Counted from the first letter of the stretch, positions 38,606-50,102 are shown. The stretch: 64,000 nt of DNA from Sycobia sp. Sy_11 (GCA_018907035.1 JACCIC010000001.1:2376001-2440000), one strand, 5' to 3'. The notes: generated by a model not told the origin, from the sequence alone. Program-made: numbers and translations.

Positions 38606-38634
<29 letters not shown>
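38606..38634. repeat. (GA)n microsatellite
   Basis: About 14 GA units; a same-orientation GA array follows at 38697-38732. Confidence 0.95.
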
Positions 38635-38637
<3 letters not shown>

Positions 38638-38693
38638 TGGTTAGAGAGGTATGCAGGTAAAATCTTCTAATCCTCTTGACCTTCGGGGTGTGC

Positions 38694-38696
<3 letters not shown>

Positions 38697-38732
<36 letters not shown>
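38697..38732. repeat. (GA)n microsatellite
   Basis: About 17 GA units. Confidence 0.95.
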
Positions 38733-38737
<5 letters not shown>

Positions 38738-39183
38738 CCTCGGTGCACGAGAGGGTCGCGCACTCTTCTGCATTTGACTGGGTTACACACCAACCTTCAA
38801 ACCTTGCGTCATCGTAATATGCGCGCGCGCGAGCGCGTTTGTTGTGTGTGTGTGTGTGTGTTATGATTGCATATGTACATTATGTACATTCGCACACCCA
38901 CATACATTTCAGAGACGTATACAGAATAATATATAGAGGGCGGCGCATGGGACAGGTGCGGTTGTTGCGTGCACACCTTCGTCACTCTGTCTCTCTTTCT
39001 CTCCTTCTCATCCACCTCCCCTCAAGTTACGTACACCTTTACCAGGGGCGATGGAAGCCGGCTGTACGCTCGCCTGTACGTGTATACGAGGATCCATCCC
39101 CGAGACGCGTGGGCATCGATCGCTGGCGCCGCCTGACGGCCGATTTTGCAGCTGCTTCGCTGCTCTCTCCCTCCCTATAGTTG

Positions 39184-39189
<6 letters not shown>

Positions 39190-39233
<44 letters not shown>
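39190..39233. repeat. (AT)n microsatellite
   Basis: About 21 AT units just upstream of the promoter-like block. Confidence 0.95.
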
Positions 39234-39239
<6 letters not shown>

Positions 39240-39354
39240 TCCCCGCTTCGCGCCGCAAGATGGTCGGTCGGTTGACTTTCTATATACAGCGCGTGCACAT
39301 AGCGTTTCTCATGGTTTCTCCCCCCGCGGGCGGATAGTCGGCCAGCGCGGCCGG

Positions 39355-39388
39355 TCAGTCCGTCTCCCTCGCTCTCTGTCTCCGGGTG
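39355..39388 (+). promoter_or_regulatory. Candidate core promoter: Inr with DPE-like element
   Basis: TCAGTC at 39355-39360 matches the arthropod initiator TCAKTY at all six positions. Counting the A at 39357 as +1, GGGTG lies at +28 to +32 and fits four of five positions of the downstream promoter element RGWYV. It sits at the start of the CpG-rich block upstream of the coding exon. The Inr motif alone occurs many times by chance in a window this size, so this is a candidate only. Confidence 0.25.
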
Positions 39389-39592
39389 GGTGCGCGCGCG
39401 CGCTCCGTCGCGTTATACATATATACATATACGTCTATCTATATATATGTGTGTGTATGAGCGATAATAAGCCGGGGGGACGTCCAAGTGTAGCGTCGAG
39501 TGTGTACGGCGGTGATAAAAAAAAATATACAGATACATATTTTTTTTCTTCGTTTTCTCGTGTATAAAATTATTAACCCGGTCGTTATAACT

Positions 39593-39610
39593 CGAGTTTG
39601 AGCAAACTCG
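39593..39610. repeat. Perfect 8-bp inverted repeat
   Basis: CGAGTTTG-AG-CAAACTCG within the putative leader of the 43184 gene, about 60 nt before the donor at 39669. Confidence 0.9.
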
Positions 39611-39668
39611 CTGTGAAAAAGTGCAGTACATTGGTATATATAAATATATACGAAAGTATATCGTTAGA

Positions 39669-39676
39669 GTAAGTAT
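39669..39676 (+). other. Candidate 5' splice site of a non-coding leader exon
   Basis: AGA|GTAAGTAT matches the donor consensus through position +8. It lies about 310 nt downstream of the Inr-like motif, so a leader exon of roughly 39357-39668 is possible. Only transcript data could tell whether it is used. Confidence 0.25.
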
Positions 39677-40042
39677 CGTAGTTACGCGAGAGGAGCTGGT
39701 TTGTGCGCGGTGTATTTTTTCCATAGTGTACGCGCCCATGTATGCCCATACGTACGCGCGCACGCACGCATACACACGCAAGCACGCGCGCGCACGCACA
39801 CAAGTTCATTATACTTCGATGATTTAAGAGGTGAAGAGGAAAAGAGAGAGAGAGAGAGAGAGTGTCCATTTATACGGCGAGATGGAGTCGATATCCTTTA
39901 CTGTATAGGCGTGTGTGTGTTTCTAAAACTATTTGCGCGCGTGTATGTGTGTGTGTGTGTGTGTGTCCGCTCGCGATTCCTACAGACGCACGCACGCACA
40001 CAATTGAACTCTCGCTATTTTCGTAATATATAAAAGCACGCA

Positions 40043-40063
40043 GACGACGACGACGACGACGAC
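40043..40063. repeat. (GAC)7 trinucleotide repeat
   Basis: Seven uninterrupted GAC units. Confidence 0.95.
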
Positions 40064-40412
40064 AATTTTCGGAGCAAAAGTATATAGCGTCGATTCCCCT
40101 CTGTATATCCGTTACACTACTCCCCTATAGGCTCCTATATCTCTCTCTTTCTCTGTTTTTCGCCCCGCACCGGTGGTGCCGCGTTCTCGCATGGTTCTTT
40201 CCCCCGTTTCGTTTCCCGTCTCTCGTTCTTGCCCTCTCCTTCGTACACTCATGCGCTGGCGAGAGTAAGAGAGAGAGAGAGAGAGAGAAGAGCCACCTCC
40301 ACATAATATATAACGCTTGGTATCCCTAGAGAGAAAGAGAGAGAGAGAGAGAGAGAATGAACGAGAGATTCTCAATATAGAGCGCTGCGATGGTAGAGAC
40401 GACCACGTCGCC

Positions 40413-40444
<32 letters not shown>

Positions 40445-41259
40445 TACTCTTTTTTTTTCCTTGATGCTTTCACCTTCGCATATTATAATAATGATATGCC
40501 GGTATCAGTGATTTTGTCAGTATGTATTTATTTATAAAAAAAGCACATTTTCTCACGATAGCGCGTAGTATATTGTGTGTATGTCGACACACAAGCAACC
40601 ACACATGTGCAGACGTATCGTATATGCGGATTATTCGCGAATAGCTCAGTACCTCTATTTAACACTTTTTTACCCGATGGCGGCAACGTTGCGCTCTCTC
40701 TCCCTCAGTCTCTCGGCTATTCGATAACTCTTTTCACTCGATATTCTCTCTCTCCCCATATATATATGTATGTATGTATGATTTATAGAATACCCACGTG
40801 CTTATGTATTTATCATACGTAAAAGTCTCTGTACGGGGGAAGTGCTAAAATAATATGCAAACTGTGCGTATAACTGCTGCGGTTCCAATGATTATTTATA
40901 TTTAAAAATCAGTGTACCATAACATTTTGAAATCTGCCGACAACAGTGCTTCTGCTTATATAATAAACGTAATACAGTGATGGAATTGAAGTGCACGTGA
41001 ACTTATGTTTCGCCGACAAAACTGAGAGCTGCGGCGTTTACAGTACCATTCATTTACAGACGCATAATATATAATAATATGCGAACGAGAGAAGTAGAAA
41101 GAGATGGAGAGAGAGTTGTGTTTTTTAGTTTTGAGATTTTATGTGCAGGAATTTCAGTGCATCGTGTAACAATTGATTTAGACTGTAACAAAATTGTAAT
41201 GAATATACGTGAATATCATAAATAAGTTTAGTGCAGATGATCTTCTAAACTAAAGGTGC

Positions 41260-41261
<2 letters not shown>

Positions 41262-41307
<46 letters not shown>
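41262..41307. repeat. (AT)n microsatellite
   Basis: About 23 AT units inside the putative leader region. Confidence 0.95.
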
Positions 41308-41313
<6 letters not shown>

Positions 41314-41486
41314 CAATCGACGACACACCCATCTCTCTTCTTTCTCTTTCCCCTCACTGCGTTCATCGTCATCGAAACAGGCTTCAATAAATCCAAGCAA
41401 ATCACTATCTATACATATGCTTAGAATTGACTTGGATTGATCTTCCGGTACGGAAGAAAATCCCAGTCCCCCTTTGCTCGCCGTGA

Positions 41487-41520
41487 CGGGATTCCCGCAT
41501 TGGGAATACCAGGGATTACA
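41487..41520. promoter_or_regulatory. Cluster of Rel/NF-kB-like words
   Basis: CGGGATTCCCG (41487-41497) contains GGGATTCCC, a form recognised by insect Rel proteins such as Relish. GGGAATACC (41502) and GGGATTACA (41512) follow within 25 bp. Motif matches only, in the leader region upstream of the coding exon. Confidence 0.2.
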
Positions 41521-41636
41521 TACCATAGGTGCGTCAGTGTTTCCATTCGCGTGTGAATGTGTGTAACACGCAGAAAAGTGACCTGGTGATCATTGGAAGC
41601 AGATGAGTGCACGTGTCTCGGACACTTCGTAACACA

Positions 41637-41639
<3 letters not shown>

Positions 41640-41680
<41 letters not shown>
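41640..41680. repeat. (AT)n microsatellite
   Basis: About 20 AT units. Confidence 0.95.
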
Positions 41681-41682
<2 letters not shown>

Positions 41683-42736
41683 AGTGGGAACCGTATGTTT
41701 GCCGGCTTACTCTCTTTTCTCGTCGAATGGATCATTTCGTTGGCATTCGTGAAATTAAAATTTTTCTTTTTTTTTCGTGAATATTTAAGAATAAAACGTC
41801 CTGCCACCTTTAAGCAAAATAATTTCCGTACGTAGGTGTGCGCGCGCTCGTCCCGAACCATATAAAAAATCATATAGAGCCTCCGCGTGAAGATTGAACG
41901 AGCGAACGACGAGGACACGACTGCGGTCTCTCTCTCTCTCTCTCTCTCTCCCTCTCTTTCTCCTCCAGTGCGAGCCAAACCGGGCAAAGAATCATTAAAA
42001 TCCGTGCGTAAACTATATATAAAAAGCAGAGAGAGAGAGAGAGGGAGAGAGAGTTGTAGAAGCTCCTCCGCAAGCCGACGGCGCCGCTGCTGCTGCCGAG
42101 CGGCAATTTCTTCCTCCTGCTCCTCCTCATTCGTACGCGAACGGGGCGTGCGCGCTTACCTATACGTGTTTGTGTGGGTACATACGTTCCTGCATTCACG
42201 CGCGCCCGCAAGCGTGTGTATGTGTGCGCGTTCCGTCCTGTATAGAGACGTTCTCCGCGCATACCTCGTATATACACCCGATACACACTATCGTACAATA
42301 CCTCTCGGCTCTCTCCTCCTCTCCTCTCTCTCTTCTCTCGCGCACGCACGCTCTCCCTCCCGTTGCGCGCACATATACAACACACGGATAGAGCCGCCCC
42401 CCGCGCCGCCGGCGCGTCGTCCGCCGCCTCCACCTCCACCGCGCCGATCCGCGCGCCGTCCAGTTTTAGCCTACGGCTCGGGCTCTGCCGACGGAGGAGG
42501 CGTCCTCTCATCTCCTCCACTCCCCCGCCCCGGTGTATATTCGCGCGAAGGCAAAGATCTCCCCGATCTCCCACCCGCACGGCGCACGAGGTGCCGCGAC
42601 CGGCGCGCAGCGCTCTCGGAACGCGACCCGGTCGCGCGAGAGCCACTGGGTCTCGGGAAGAGCCGCGTCCCCGGCGGTGACGGCGGCGGACCGCGCGCGC
42701 GCGTGCCTGCTCCTCTCCAGGCAGAGGCAGGCCCTC

Positions 42737-42767
<31 letters not shown>

Positions 42768-42892
42768 GCTCCCACAATCCTCGCGACCGTCTGGCGACCG
42801 CGTAGTCCGCACAGTCCGCCACTCGTCGACCGCGCGCGTGTGCGTCCGTACATACATACGTAAATATTCACCCGTGGCTGTGCGCGTGTGCC

Positions 42893-42940
42893 TGCGTGCG
42901 TGCGTGCGTGCGTGCGTGCCTGCGTGCCTGCGTGCTTGCG
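42893..42940. repeat. (TGCG)n/(TGCC) tetranucleotide tract
   Basis: TGCG units with TGCC and TGCT variants, 250 nt upstream of the coding exon. Confidence 0.9.
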
Positions 42941-43183
42941 CGCCGGCTGTGTGCCCCGCAGCGTCCTCGTCATCCCGTATTACATTATATCTATATCTGT
43001 ACATATATATATATATATATAAATCAGCAGCGGAGTCGGGAGTAGTGCGCGCGCGGCGACGGCGGCGACGCGGCAGCGGCAGCAGCAGGAGGAGGAAGAT
43101 CAGCAGCGGCACCACCGCCATCACCGAGGAGCGGAGCATCAGACGGCGGCACGCCGACGACGCCCGCTGTAAATATATATAGG

Positions 43184-43255
43184 ATGTCCGTGAGAATGGA
43201 GAACGTGGCGGCCGCGGCCGCGGCCGCGCCGAGGAAGATGAATTACAAAATGATG
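43184..43255 (+). CDS. First coding exon of an unidentified protein (24 codons, Ala-tract N-terminus)
   Basis: An ATG opens 24 codons that run directly into a GTGAGT donor at 43256. The peptide begins MSVRMENV, continues with seven alanines encoded by alternating GCG/GCC (overlapping NotI-type GCGGCCGC units), and ends PRKMNYKMM. The exon ends in phase 0. The ATG at 43184 is the first in its frame after a TAG at 43043-43045. It has A at -3; a second in-frame ATG at 43196 has A at -3 and G at +4, so translation might begin at Met5. The exon closes a CpG-rich, promoter-like block, as expected for the 5' end of a gene. A short alanine-rich first exon followed by a very long intron is typical of insect regulatory genes such as transcription factors or RNA-binding proteins, but I do not recognise this N-terminus and assign no function. 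No second exon is secure within the window. Confidence 0.6.
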
Positions 43256-43261
43256 GTGAGT
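43256..43261 (+). other. 5' splice site of the first coding exon
   Basis: The sequence ATG|GTGAGT follows the last codon of the alanine-tract exon. GTGAGT matches the metazoan donor consensus GTRAGT at all six positions. The frame otherwise stays open only briefly and enters AT-rich, non-coding sequence with a run of A from about 43269, which supports an exon-intron boundary here. Confidence 0.6.
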
Positions 43262-43636
43262 AATACCAGAAAAAAAAAAATCAATAAATTAAAAAGAAAG
43301 AGAAAAGTGTATAATATTGTTGCTTTGACCAGAAAGATGTTCCTGCATTAATGTTGTACAGTGATTATAGAAGAAAGGCGGTTGTGTTATAAATATAGTG
43401 CGAGATTATAATGAGAATAATATGAGAATAGGTGTGTGTGCGCGCGCGCATCTGTTTGTGTATGTGTTTGATAGTACATGAGGAGCAGCGAGAGGTGTGC
43501 GAAATTATACAGTACTTTGCTCCGATACGTATAGAGAAGCCTCGTGATAAGAATATTCTCCGATACGGTTCCCGCTTTCATGTATATAGTATATCATATA
43601 TGGCCTCGGATGGAGAGAGTGTGTGCCTGTGTAGGT

Positions 43637-43651
43637 GGGTGGGTGGGTGGG
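43637..43651 (+). promoter_or_regulatory. G-quadruplex motif, four G3 tracts with single-T loops
   Basis: GGGTGGGTGGGTGGG on the + strand, with a fifth GGG at 43657. Single-nucleotide loops give the most stable class of parallel quadruplex. It lies about 380 nt into the probable first intron on the coding strand. Confidence 0.8.
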
Positions 43652-44306
43652 TGTGTGGGTGTGTATGCATATGTGTAAGAGGCGAGTCTGCCCCTCTGAC
43701 ACTCTCTGTCTCTCTTACTCTCGCCGTATAACCTGTCGCCTGCAGCGAGTGCAACATCGCCCGGTCCCATGCAGTGATGTTACACGCCTGCGTATGCTTG
43801 TATATGTATCGAACCTACACATATAAAGAGCATACGACTACGCTCGGCCAACACTGCAGCTGCAATGCTGCATTGTATCGTGGCCGTGCACATAACTATG
43901 CGTATCTCTGGTGTGCGTGCCTTGGGCGGGTTGTACACATATGCATATAAACCTAAAGAATACCGGGTAAGCCACCACGAGTAGTAGCGTCATCAGCAGC
44001 AACCCGGATATATTTTAATAACGACGCGTGCCTGTGTGTTTGCACGGGCATGCGTGTGTGCGCGCGAACGCGTCTTCCTGTCTTCGCAAGCGTTTCAAGG
44101 GAAATATGTGAAAGCCAGCCGTGCACGGTACGCGCGGGCGCACATGTGTGTATGTGTCTGCGCGTGCGCGAGCTTGGATAGAACGCAGCCGTACTCCTCC
44201 GCGTGTGCACACACACGCCTCCGGATACGCCGCTTTTTCCCATCCGAGGAATTTCGCGAAGCGCAAGTTTTATTAATCCATGGGGAAAAGCAAGCGAGTT
44301 ATCTTT

Positions 44307-44323
44307 TGTGTGTGCGTGCGTGC

Positions 44324-44372
<49 letters not shown>

Positions 44373-44400
44373 CATGTGTGTGTATATGTGTATGTATGTA
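44307..44400. repeat. GT/GCGT compound tract
   Basis: GT repeats with GCGT units, then about 14 pure GT units, then GCGCGC and GTAT: about 90 bp of alternating purine-pyrimidine. Confidence 0.9.
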
Positions 44401-44684
44401 TATATAGGAACATTCTGTCGTAACGATGATGATACTGTATACGAGAGAGAGAGAGAGAGAGGCCGTGCGTGTGTGTGCGTGTTTGTGCTTACGCGGTAGC
44501 TCTCTAGGCGCACATTTTATACACACGCTGGCACAGGATTCTCCGTCTTGCTCTCACGCATCGTTCCTTGATGTGTGTGTGTGTATATATATATATATAT
44601 AGGTTACATAGTCGACGAACCGGCGTATAGTTTGACAGCTTGCCGTGGGGCGTCTGCTGCCCCACCCAGTCTCGTCTTTCCCCT

Positions 44685-44688
<4 letters not shown>

Positions 44689-44729
<41 letters not shown>
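44689..44729. repeat. (CT)n microsatellite
   Basis: About 20 CT units. Confidence 0.95.
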
Positions 44730-44732
<3 letters not shown>

Positions 44733-45250
44733 CAGTTTATCTTCTCTCCATTATCCGCGACACTTGTGTATATACTCGCATAAATTAAGATTTCCATTTA
44801 TTCTTGAAAGACGTTCTAATTTGACGTTATAATATATAGATAAAATAGAATTCGTTCACGCACAGATTTTTGCGTTGTGCGAGAACTTTGTGAGTGCCAT
44901 AATTAGACGTATGCTCGAATTCGAGGTTGGAACACGCTCGTGGTCTCCACGCATGCTCCGACCGCTCCGTTCTCTCTCCCACTCGCTTTCTCTCGTTCGT
45001 ACTTGCAGCTACGCGCACACCATCGTGTCCGGGCAATGGCGAACGAATAATGAACTTAGCGTACGAGGATATTCACCGGAAGGTGCTCGAACCTACTCTG
45101 AGCGAGAGAGAAAAAAAATAATTGAAAAGATGAAAGTAGGGGGCCGGTGGAGAATTGACAGAGTAATCTGCACTCAGTAGTCGCATGCTCGGGAGCCAGA
45201 GTCAGTGTCAAATTATTTTTTCTTTTCCCTATCTCGAAATGGCGTTGCAG

Positions 45251-45295
45251 GCGCACCATCTGTCTGTCCCTTGTGAAAGCACCGCGCGAGGCCGA
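45251..45295 (+). other. Possible small cassette exon (weak)
   Basis: A pyrimidine-rich stretch (45209-45235) leads to TTGCAG at 45245-45250. Forty-five nucleotides later CGA|GTAAGG forms a reasonable donor. The 15 codons are open in phase 0, the phase in which the 43184 exon ends. Such combinations arise by chance, and the peptide (AHHLSVPCESTARGR) is not recognised. Confidence 0.12.
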
Positions 45296-45559
45296 GTAAG
45301 GAGGTGGGGAGGAGAAGAGCGTTTTCACTTGCGGCCGGCTTCTTCGCCGGGCCCGTGACGCCTCCCGATTATCACCGTCTCCAGCTCCGAGATCTGTCTT
45401 CGTTCTTGTAATTCTTGACAGTACAGTACCGAGGTGGTTTAGGCTCCTTATTTAGAAGTCCTTCATTCCCTGAAAACTTGGAGGGTTGGGTATATTTTTC
45501 ATATTTATGCTCACACCAAAAGTAATTTTCCGCTCTCAGACTTATCATGGGCGGTGTGC

Positions 45560-48500
45560 ACAAACTCTAGGTATCATTCTTCTTTAATAATACGCTGGTA
45601 TATTCTATACTGGTGTTTTTCCATGTTATCAGTAACGCCCATTCGTAGGCGTTGAACTTCACGAAAAATTTGATTGGAACGAATCCATATAAGAAGATAG
45701 TTTACAAATTCTAAAAATTCTCATAAATTTACTGAATGTATTTTGCTTAATATATGTCAGTGTCGAATAATCATTTCCTTTTATGTGTAATCTGAACTGA
45801 CTTAGCGAAAACGAATTGCCTTGTTATAACTATTAATTTATTTCCATCCGTGTTGGCAAACGTGCCGCTAGATGTCCACTAGTTCTCGACCACTAGCAGT
45901 CAATTTAGCAATCCCATAAGTATCTTCGATAGGATGCACTTGTTTTCATGCGTTTTCTTCACGAGGTTCGCAACATTACGATTTGTATAATTTGCTCAAT
46001 TGAAGATAATGACCAATCATCACGAATATTACATATGTATTTTTTTTTTGAACTGCGGTAAAATGTTATAGTCTACTGTCGATTGCTTGATGAGAAATCA
46101 TCTCATCTGAAAAATGTATTGTATGATTTTAAATTTATTCTGTAGATTTACAATTTGAAACTTATTCTGTAGATAAATTATTTCTCATGTCTGCTTCAAA
46201 GAAAACAATCTAATCTCAATCATTGAAAGTATGGTTAGATTAGAAGCTCAGTTGACTAGAATTAATTCATGTAGCAAGATATATCTTATCAACTGAATGG
46301 AAAGGCCTTAACAATGATCTTTCACCATTTGGACATGTGTTTTTCAGGGTCACTTTTGAAAAATAGAAATCTCTGTTCTATTTTTTTGTGACGCATCTAT
46401 ACACATCAGGATAGTCTCTTTATATGGCACAAAAATTTCAGTTAATGATCGACTAATTATAAATATCGTAATACGGTAAATAGACTTCATAATTTTGTAC
46501 TCTTATGTGTTTCACAGTTCTCTCGATGTACGTATTGCAAGTATTCGTTTCGCTACTATGTACGGAGGGGCTGGAGCTTTTTACCAGCGGTGTTTGTTTA
46601 GGAAATTTGAGCAACCCCCCTCCCACCTTCCCTTCCTATTCCGGAGCTAAGTCGCGCTTATTGTTGCTTCGTTTGGAGCAGCGAATTAATATACGATTTC
46701 AGTTGTGGGAAACAATCATAGACATAACATTTTACACGTGAGAACGGAATTGTGCTTTCATAGTAAGGTTAATGGAATTCCTGGACTTCTTTCTTTACGT
46801 ACTCGCTAATAAAATTAACTAATTTCTAGGTGACAGTTTGAAAGTTATAAATTATTCGTTTTAGCAATGTTATTCGCTTTAAATCTGACATGCTCTAGCG
46901 AGTACATCTAATACATGTATACTCCAATTTTTGACTAATATTTTGAACACTTCATATTTTCAGGAATTTCATTCGTGCGATTCAGATCGAAAAAATTTTA
47001 ACGATCAGCCAGAAATATTCGTAACTTACTGTTTAATGAATAATACGTTAAAAGATCTACCGGTGACAAATGCGATGCGCAATTTCAAAATCAATTTAAA
47101 TATTTCCAAATTATATTTGGCTTTCCACCTGAAGTTTCTCGCCATTAGCCGATTGGTTCTGAAAGTTCGCTAATCTGAAGAATTTAATTTTTACAAGTCA
47201 AAATCTTCATAAATAATCTTCCTTTTATAATCTTTATAAAGTAAAAGTTTTTCATTAAAAAAATATTTTACATGAACAAATTGTCAAAGCTTTTAGTTTT
47301 AGATCACAAGTAATGTACAGCTACTAAATGCATGAAATAGATTTGATATCAAAAGTTTCAATTATTATATAATGATAAAAGCCTAACCGACGATGTATAC
47401 TTAACAAATATTCTTTGTAACTGAATTTAATTAAGGATCTGATATTGCAGCGTTGTATGAATTTGTCGCAGCTAATTAAAATTGTTGTATGAGTATTCGA
47501 GACTGGTATAAATATACGATCCCGAAGTTTGCTACGTTGGAATGTGACGGTCGAATGTCCAGACGCAATTACGCAAAGCTGATTAAAATTATTAAAATTT
47601 TAAGGAAGCTCTTAATTTCTAACATTATATTTCGATAACGACTGCGAGCACCGGCAACTGTTGTTTGGTCCGAATAACCAAAAATCTGAAATTTATATTG
47701 TTATACATATAAATGGCACCTTTACTAGGTTCGCGTCCATCAGCATCGAAGGCAGAAATTACGTCTAGATTTGCACTCCAACGAAGTAAGCTTAGCGTTT
47801 ATTATTTTTAACTGTGGTAAATTTCAATGAAGATTACAAAACTAATGAAATAATTAACCGAATGCATTGAATTATCGATTCGTTTATCTTGCGTTGGGCA
47901 ATATTGAAGAATGGCGTATAAATAATGCGTTTCTATGTGGCTGTCATTCGTGAACCAAAAAAAAAGGAACACCAAACCCGTCCCAGTGAACAGCTGCAAT
48001 TCGTAAGGGCCCTAATCAGAACAGTCGGCGACTCTTTATTAAATAAATACACTAAAAACCCATGAAGGGTATGTAGGCAACCTATATGCGCTTTTTTCCG
48101 TGCTTCCCACCGCTGAAACAATTACATTGAAAATGATCAGCATCATGGATATTTGTCCCTGCTCTCGATAGTTATTGAATAACTTAGAATGTATAAAATA
48201 ATATATACTACAACAATTTTCGTTTTTAGATCACAAGCTAATTCATAAATCAGGCTATTTCAAGCTTCTAATTATGCTAATTATGCTTAGACGAAGACCA
48301 GGTAATTAAATATTAGATGCAGAAATGTTCTTTGCAAAGATTTGCAACTTTTTTGCCCGTGTATTTATAATTTTATACGTAGGGTTATAAATTTTAAAAA
48401 GAACTTGTGAAATATAACTGCACGTATACGTTTCTCAGAGTAGTATATTCGATTTCGTTCAGTATATCCTTTTCAAACTTTATAGAGGTTTTATGTTTTT

Positions 48501-49307
48501 GCAAGAAGAAAAAGGAGCACAAAGGAAATTTGAAACATTGAAGTGCGAGGTTTTTTAAAGTGTTGGCTTGCTGTTTATAGATTGACAAGTTACTGTGATT
48601 TGAGAATTTTATTCATGGTCTCTCGTTTAGTCTTCGAATGTCCGAAGAATATTTTTCTCGGGACAAAAAAAAATCTAGTTGTTTTTAGCTTTGCAATCCA
48701 ATGCTATTAAACCTGGGTGAATAAAGAAACAACTTGTAGAAGATAACTGTATGATTCCAACTTCTTATTTATGCTGAATTCTAACCCCCTGAGTAATTCA
48801 TTCTAGCATATAAAGAGGTTTCCTCGTATTGAATACAATTCTCAATCAACAAAATCCAGTGAAGCTAAAAAAAAGCCCAACTCACCATCCCCGGCACCCC
48901 AAATTCCAACCAGAAAAATCAAAATTCGAGGTGTATCGAGACAACTTAAAATTTTCAATATCAAGTTAGCCTTTAACTTTTTGCACATGCATAAATTCTT
49001 TTTCGAAAAAAATAGAAAATATCTACAATTATGTTCAAAATGTTTTTTATTCGCAAGATTGCTTTAGTGAGGTTTACAGAAAGTTGAAGAAAAAAATTCG
49101 TAAAGTGTTATTTTAGTTTGTGTCAATAATCTTTTAATTGACATTTAACGAATACAAATATCGATATTTCATTAAATACATATCGTTCACTACTACTAAT
49201 ATACACAAAATAATGCGATATGGCACGCGCATGGCATCGACGCCAGGAGATAAAAAAACCAAGCGAGAGGGAGAAAGAGAGCCGGAGTGGGCAGACCCGA
49301 GTGACAG

Positions 49308-49310
<3 letters not shown>
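45560..49310. other. AT-rich probable intron
   Basis: Mostly low-GC sequence with acceptor-like sites (46348, 46963) but no recognised exon. A minus-strand GGATG|GTGAGT donor-like site sits at 48886-48896. A 63-codon minus ORF at 45372-45563 is unrecognised. Confidence 0.4.
46967..47173 (+). other. Unrecognised ORF preceded by an acceptor-like site
   Basis: CATATTTTCAG ends at about 46963, and the frame then stays open for roughly 70 codons (starting EFHSCDSDRKNF) to a TAA at 47171. It is downstream of, and on the same strand as, the 43184 exon, and would be read in the matching phase 0. As a terminal coding exon it would make a protein of only about 95 residues. No family is recognised, and a chance ORF is more likely. 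Confidence 0.1.

Positions 49311-49342
<32 letters not shown>
49311..49342. repeat. (CT)n microsatellite
   Basis: About 16 CT units. Confidence 0.95.
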
Positions 49343-49350
<8 letters not shown>

Positions 49351-49374
49351 TTCTAGCACACATCCATGCAGATA

Positions 49375-49377
49375 TAC

Positions 49378-49408
<31 letters not shown>

Positions 49409-49427
49409 TGGTGTGTGTGTGTGTGTG
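49375..49427. repeat. (CG)n-(GT)n alternating tract
   Basis: Eight or nine CG units run into GT repeats with one GG phase break, a strong Z-DNA-type tract at the edge of a CpG-rich block. Confidence 0.9.
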
Positions 49428-50009
49428 CATGTTGGTATGCATGTCTGTATGTATGTACCAGCAGCACTAGTACGCGTGTAAAATGGAGTCGCCGTTCCGT
49501 TCCTTATCGATCCTTCCCCCATATATATATATATATATATCTACCAGTCTGTCTGGCCACGTACCTAACACACCCATGCGCGTATCTATATGCACGTGAT
49601 TATATATATACACGAGATTTCGCGCACCGCACTCGTCTCGTCCTTTCCTCGCAAAACTCGCGCGCCCTCTCGGGTGCTGCCCGCTCGGCGTGCCGCGCAC
49701 GCCGGCTCCGCGAGCTCCGATGTGTATATAGGCATATATATATATATATATATATATAGATATATATACGCATAATATAATATATACATAAAATGCGCGG
49801 CGCGCATGCACGAACGACTGCGGACGCGCATCGGCCCAACACATCGGCGCGATGCGAACACGCACCCACTCTCGCGAGCGCACACGTAGGCGTCGTCGCT
49901 GGAGGAAGGACGAAGACGAAGGCGACGTCGACATCGACGCTTTATATCGCTGCCGCGGCGAGGCTCTGATTTTATTCCCCGCGATCACTCTCGGGGGAAT
50001 AACCCGGCG

Positions 50010-50050
50010 CGACAGACAGGCAGGCAGACAGACAGACAGACAGAGGGAGA

Positions 50051-50102
<52 letters not shown>

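Larger units (their letters stand above)
39340..43183 (+). promoter_or_regulatory. CpG-rich promoter-like block and probable 5' leader of the 43184 exon
   Basis: Nearly 4 kb immediately upstream of the coding exon has much higher GC and CpG than its surroundings, punctuated by GA/CT, GT, AT and TGCG arrays. GA/CT arrays of this kind are targets of GAGA-factor-type proteins at insect developmental promoters (family knowledge). The densest CpG part is 42050-43260. Open frames span both strands here simply because GC-rich sequence lacks stop codons. The block could be one long 5' UTR or several leader exons; good donor-like and acceptor-like sites occur (donor at 39669, acceptors near 42960 and 43026), and the sequence alone does not decide. 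Confidence 0.45.
43262..45208 (+). other. Proximal part of the probable first intron
   Basis: Begins at the GTGAGT donor and is rich in GT, GCGT, AT and CT arrays (GT tract 44307-44400, CT 44689-44729). It contains a strong G-quadruplex motif at 43637-43651 and an acceptor-like CTGTCGCCTGCAG ending at 43744 after a pyrimidine-rich lead-in. Short ORFs after that acceptor are unrecognised. Confidence 0.4.

Noticed and set aside
41245..41526. 93-codon minus ORF with a protein-like first half
   Set aside because: It runs antisense to the probable leader and ends in a Tyr-Ile repeat from an AT array. No splice partner or family was recognised.
41887..43182. 431-codon + open frame upstream of the coding exon
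   Set aside because: It translates CT/GA, GT and TGCG repeats and CpG-rich DNA. The minus strand is open over much of the same interval (367 codons), so absence of stops is compositional.
45372..45563. 63-codon minus ORF with mixed composition
   Set aside because: No recognised motif, no flanking splice sites of quality, chance length.
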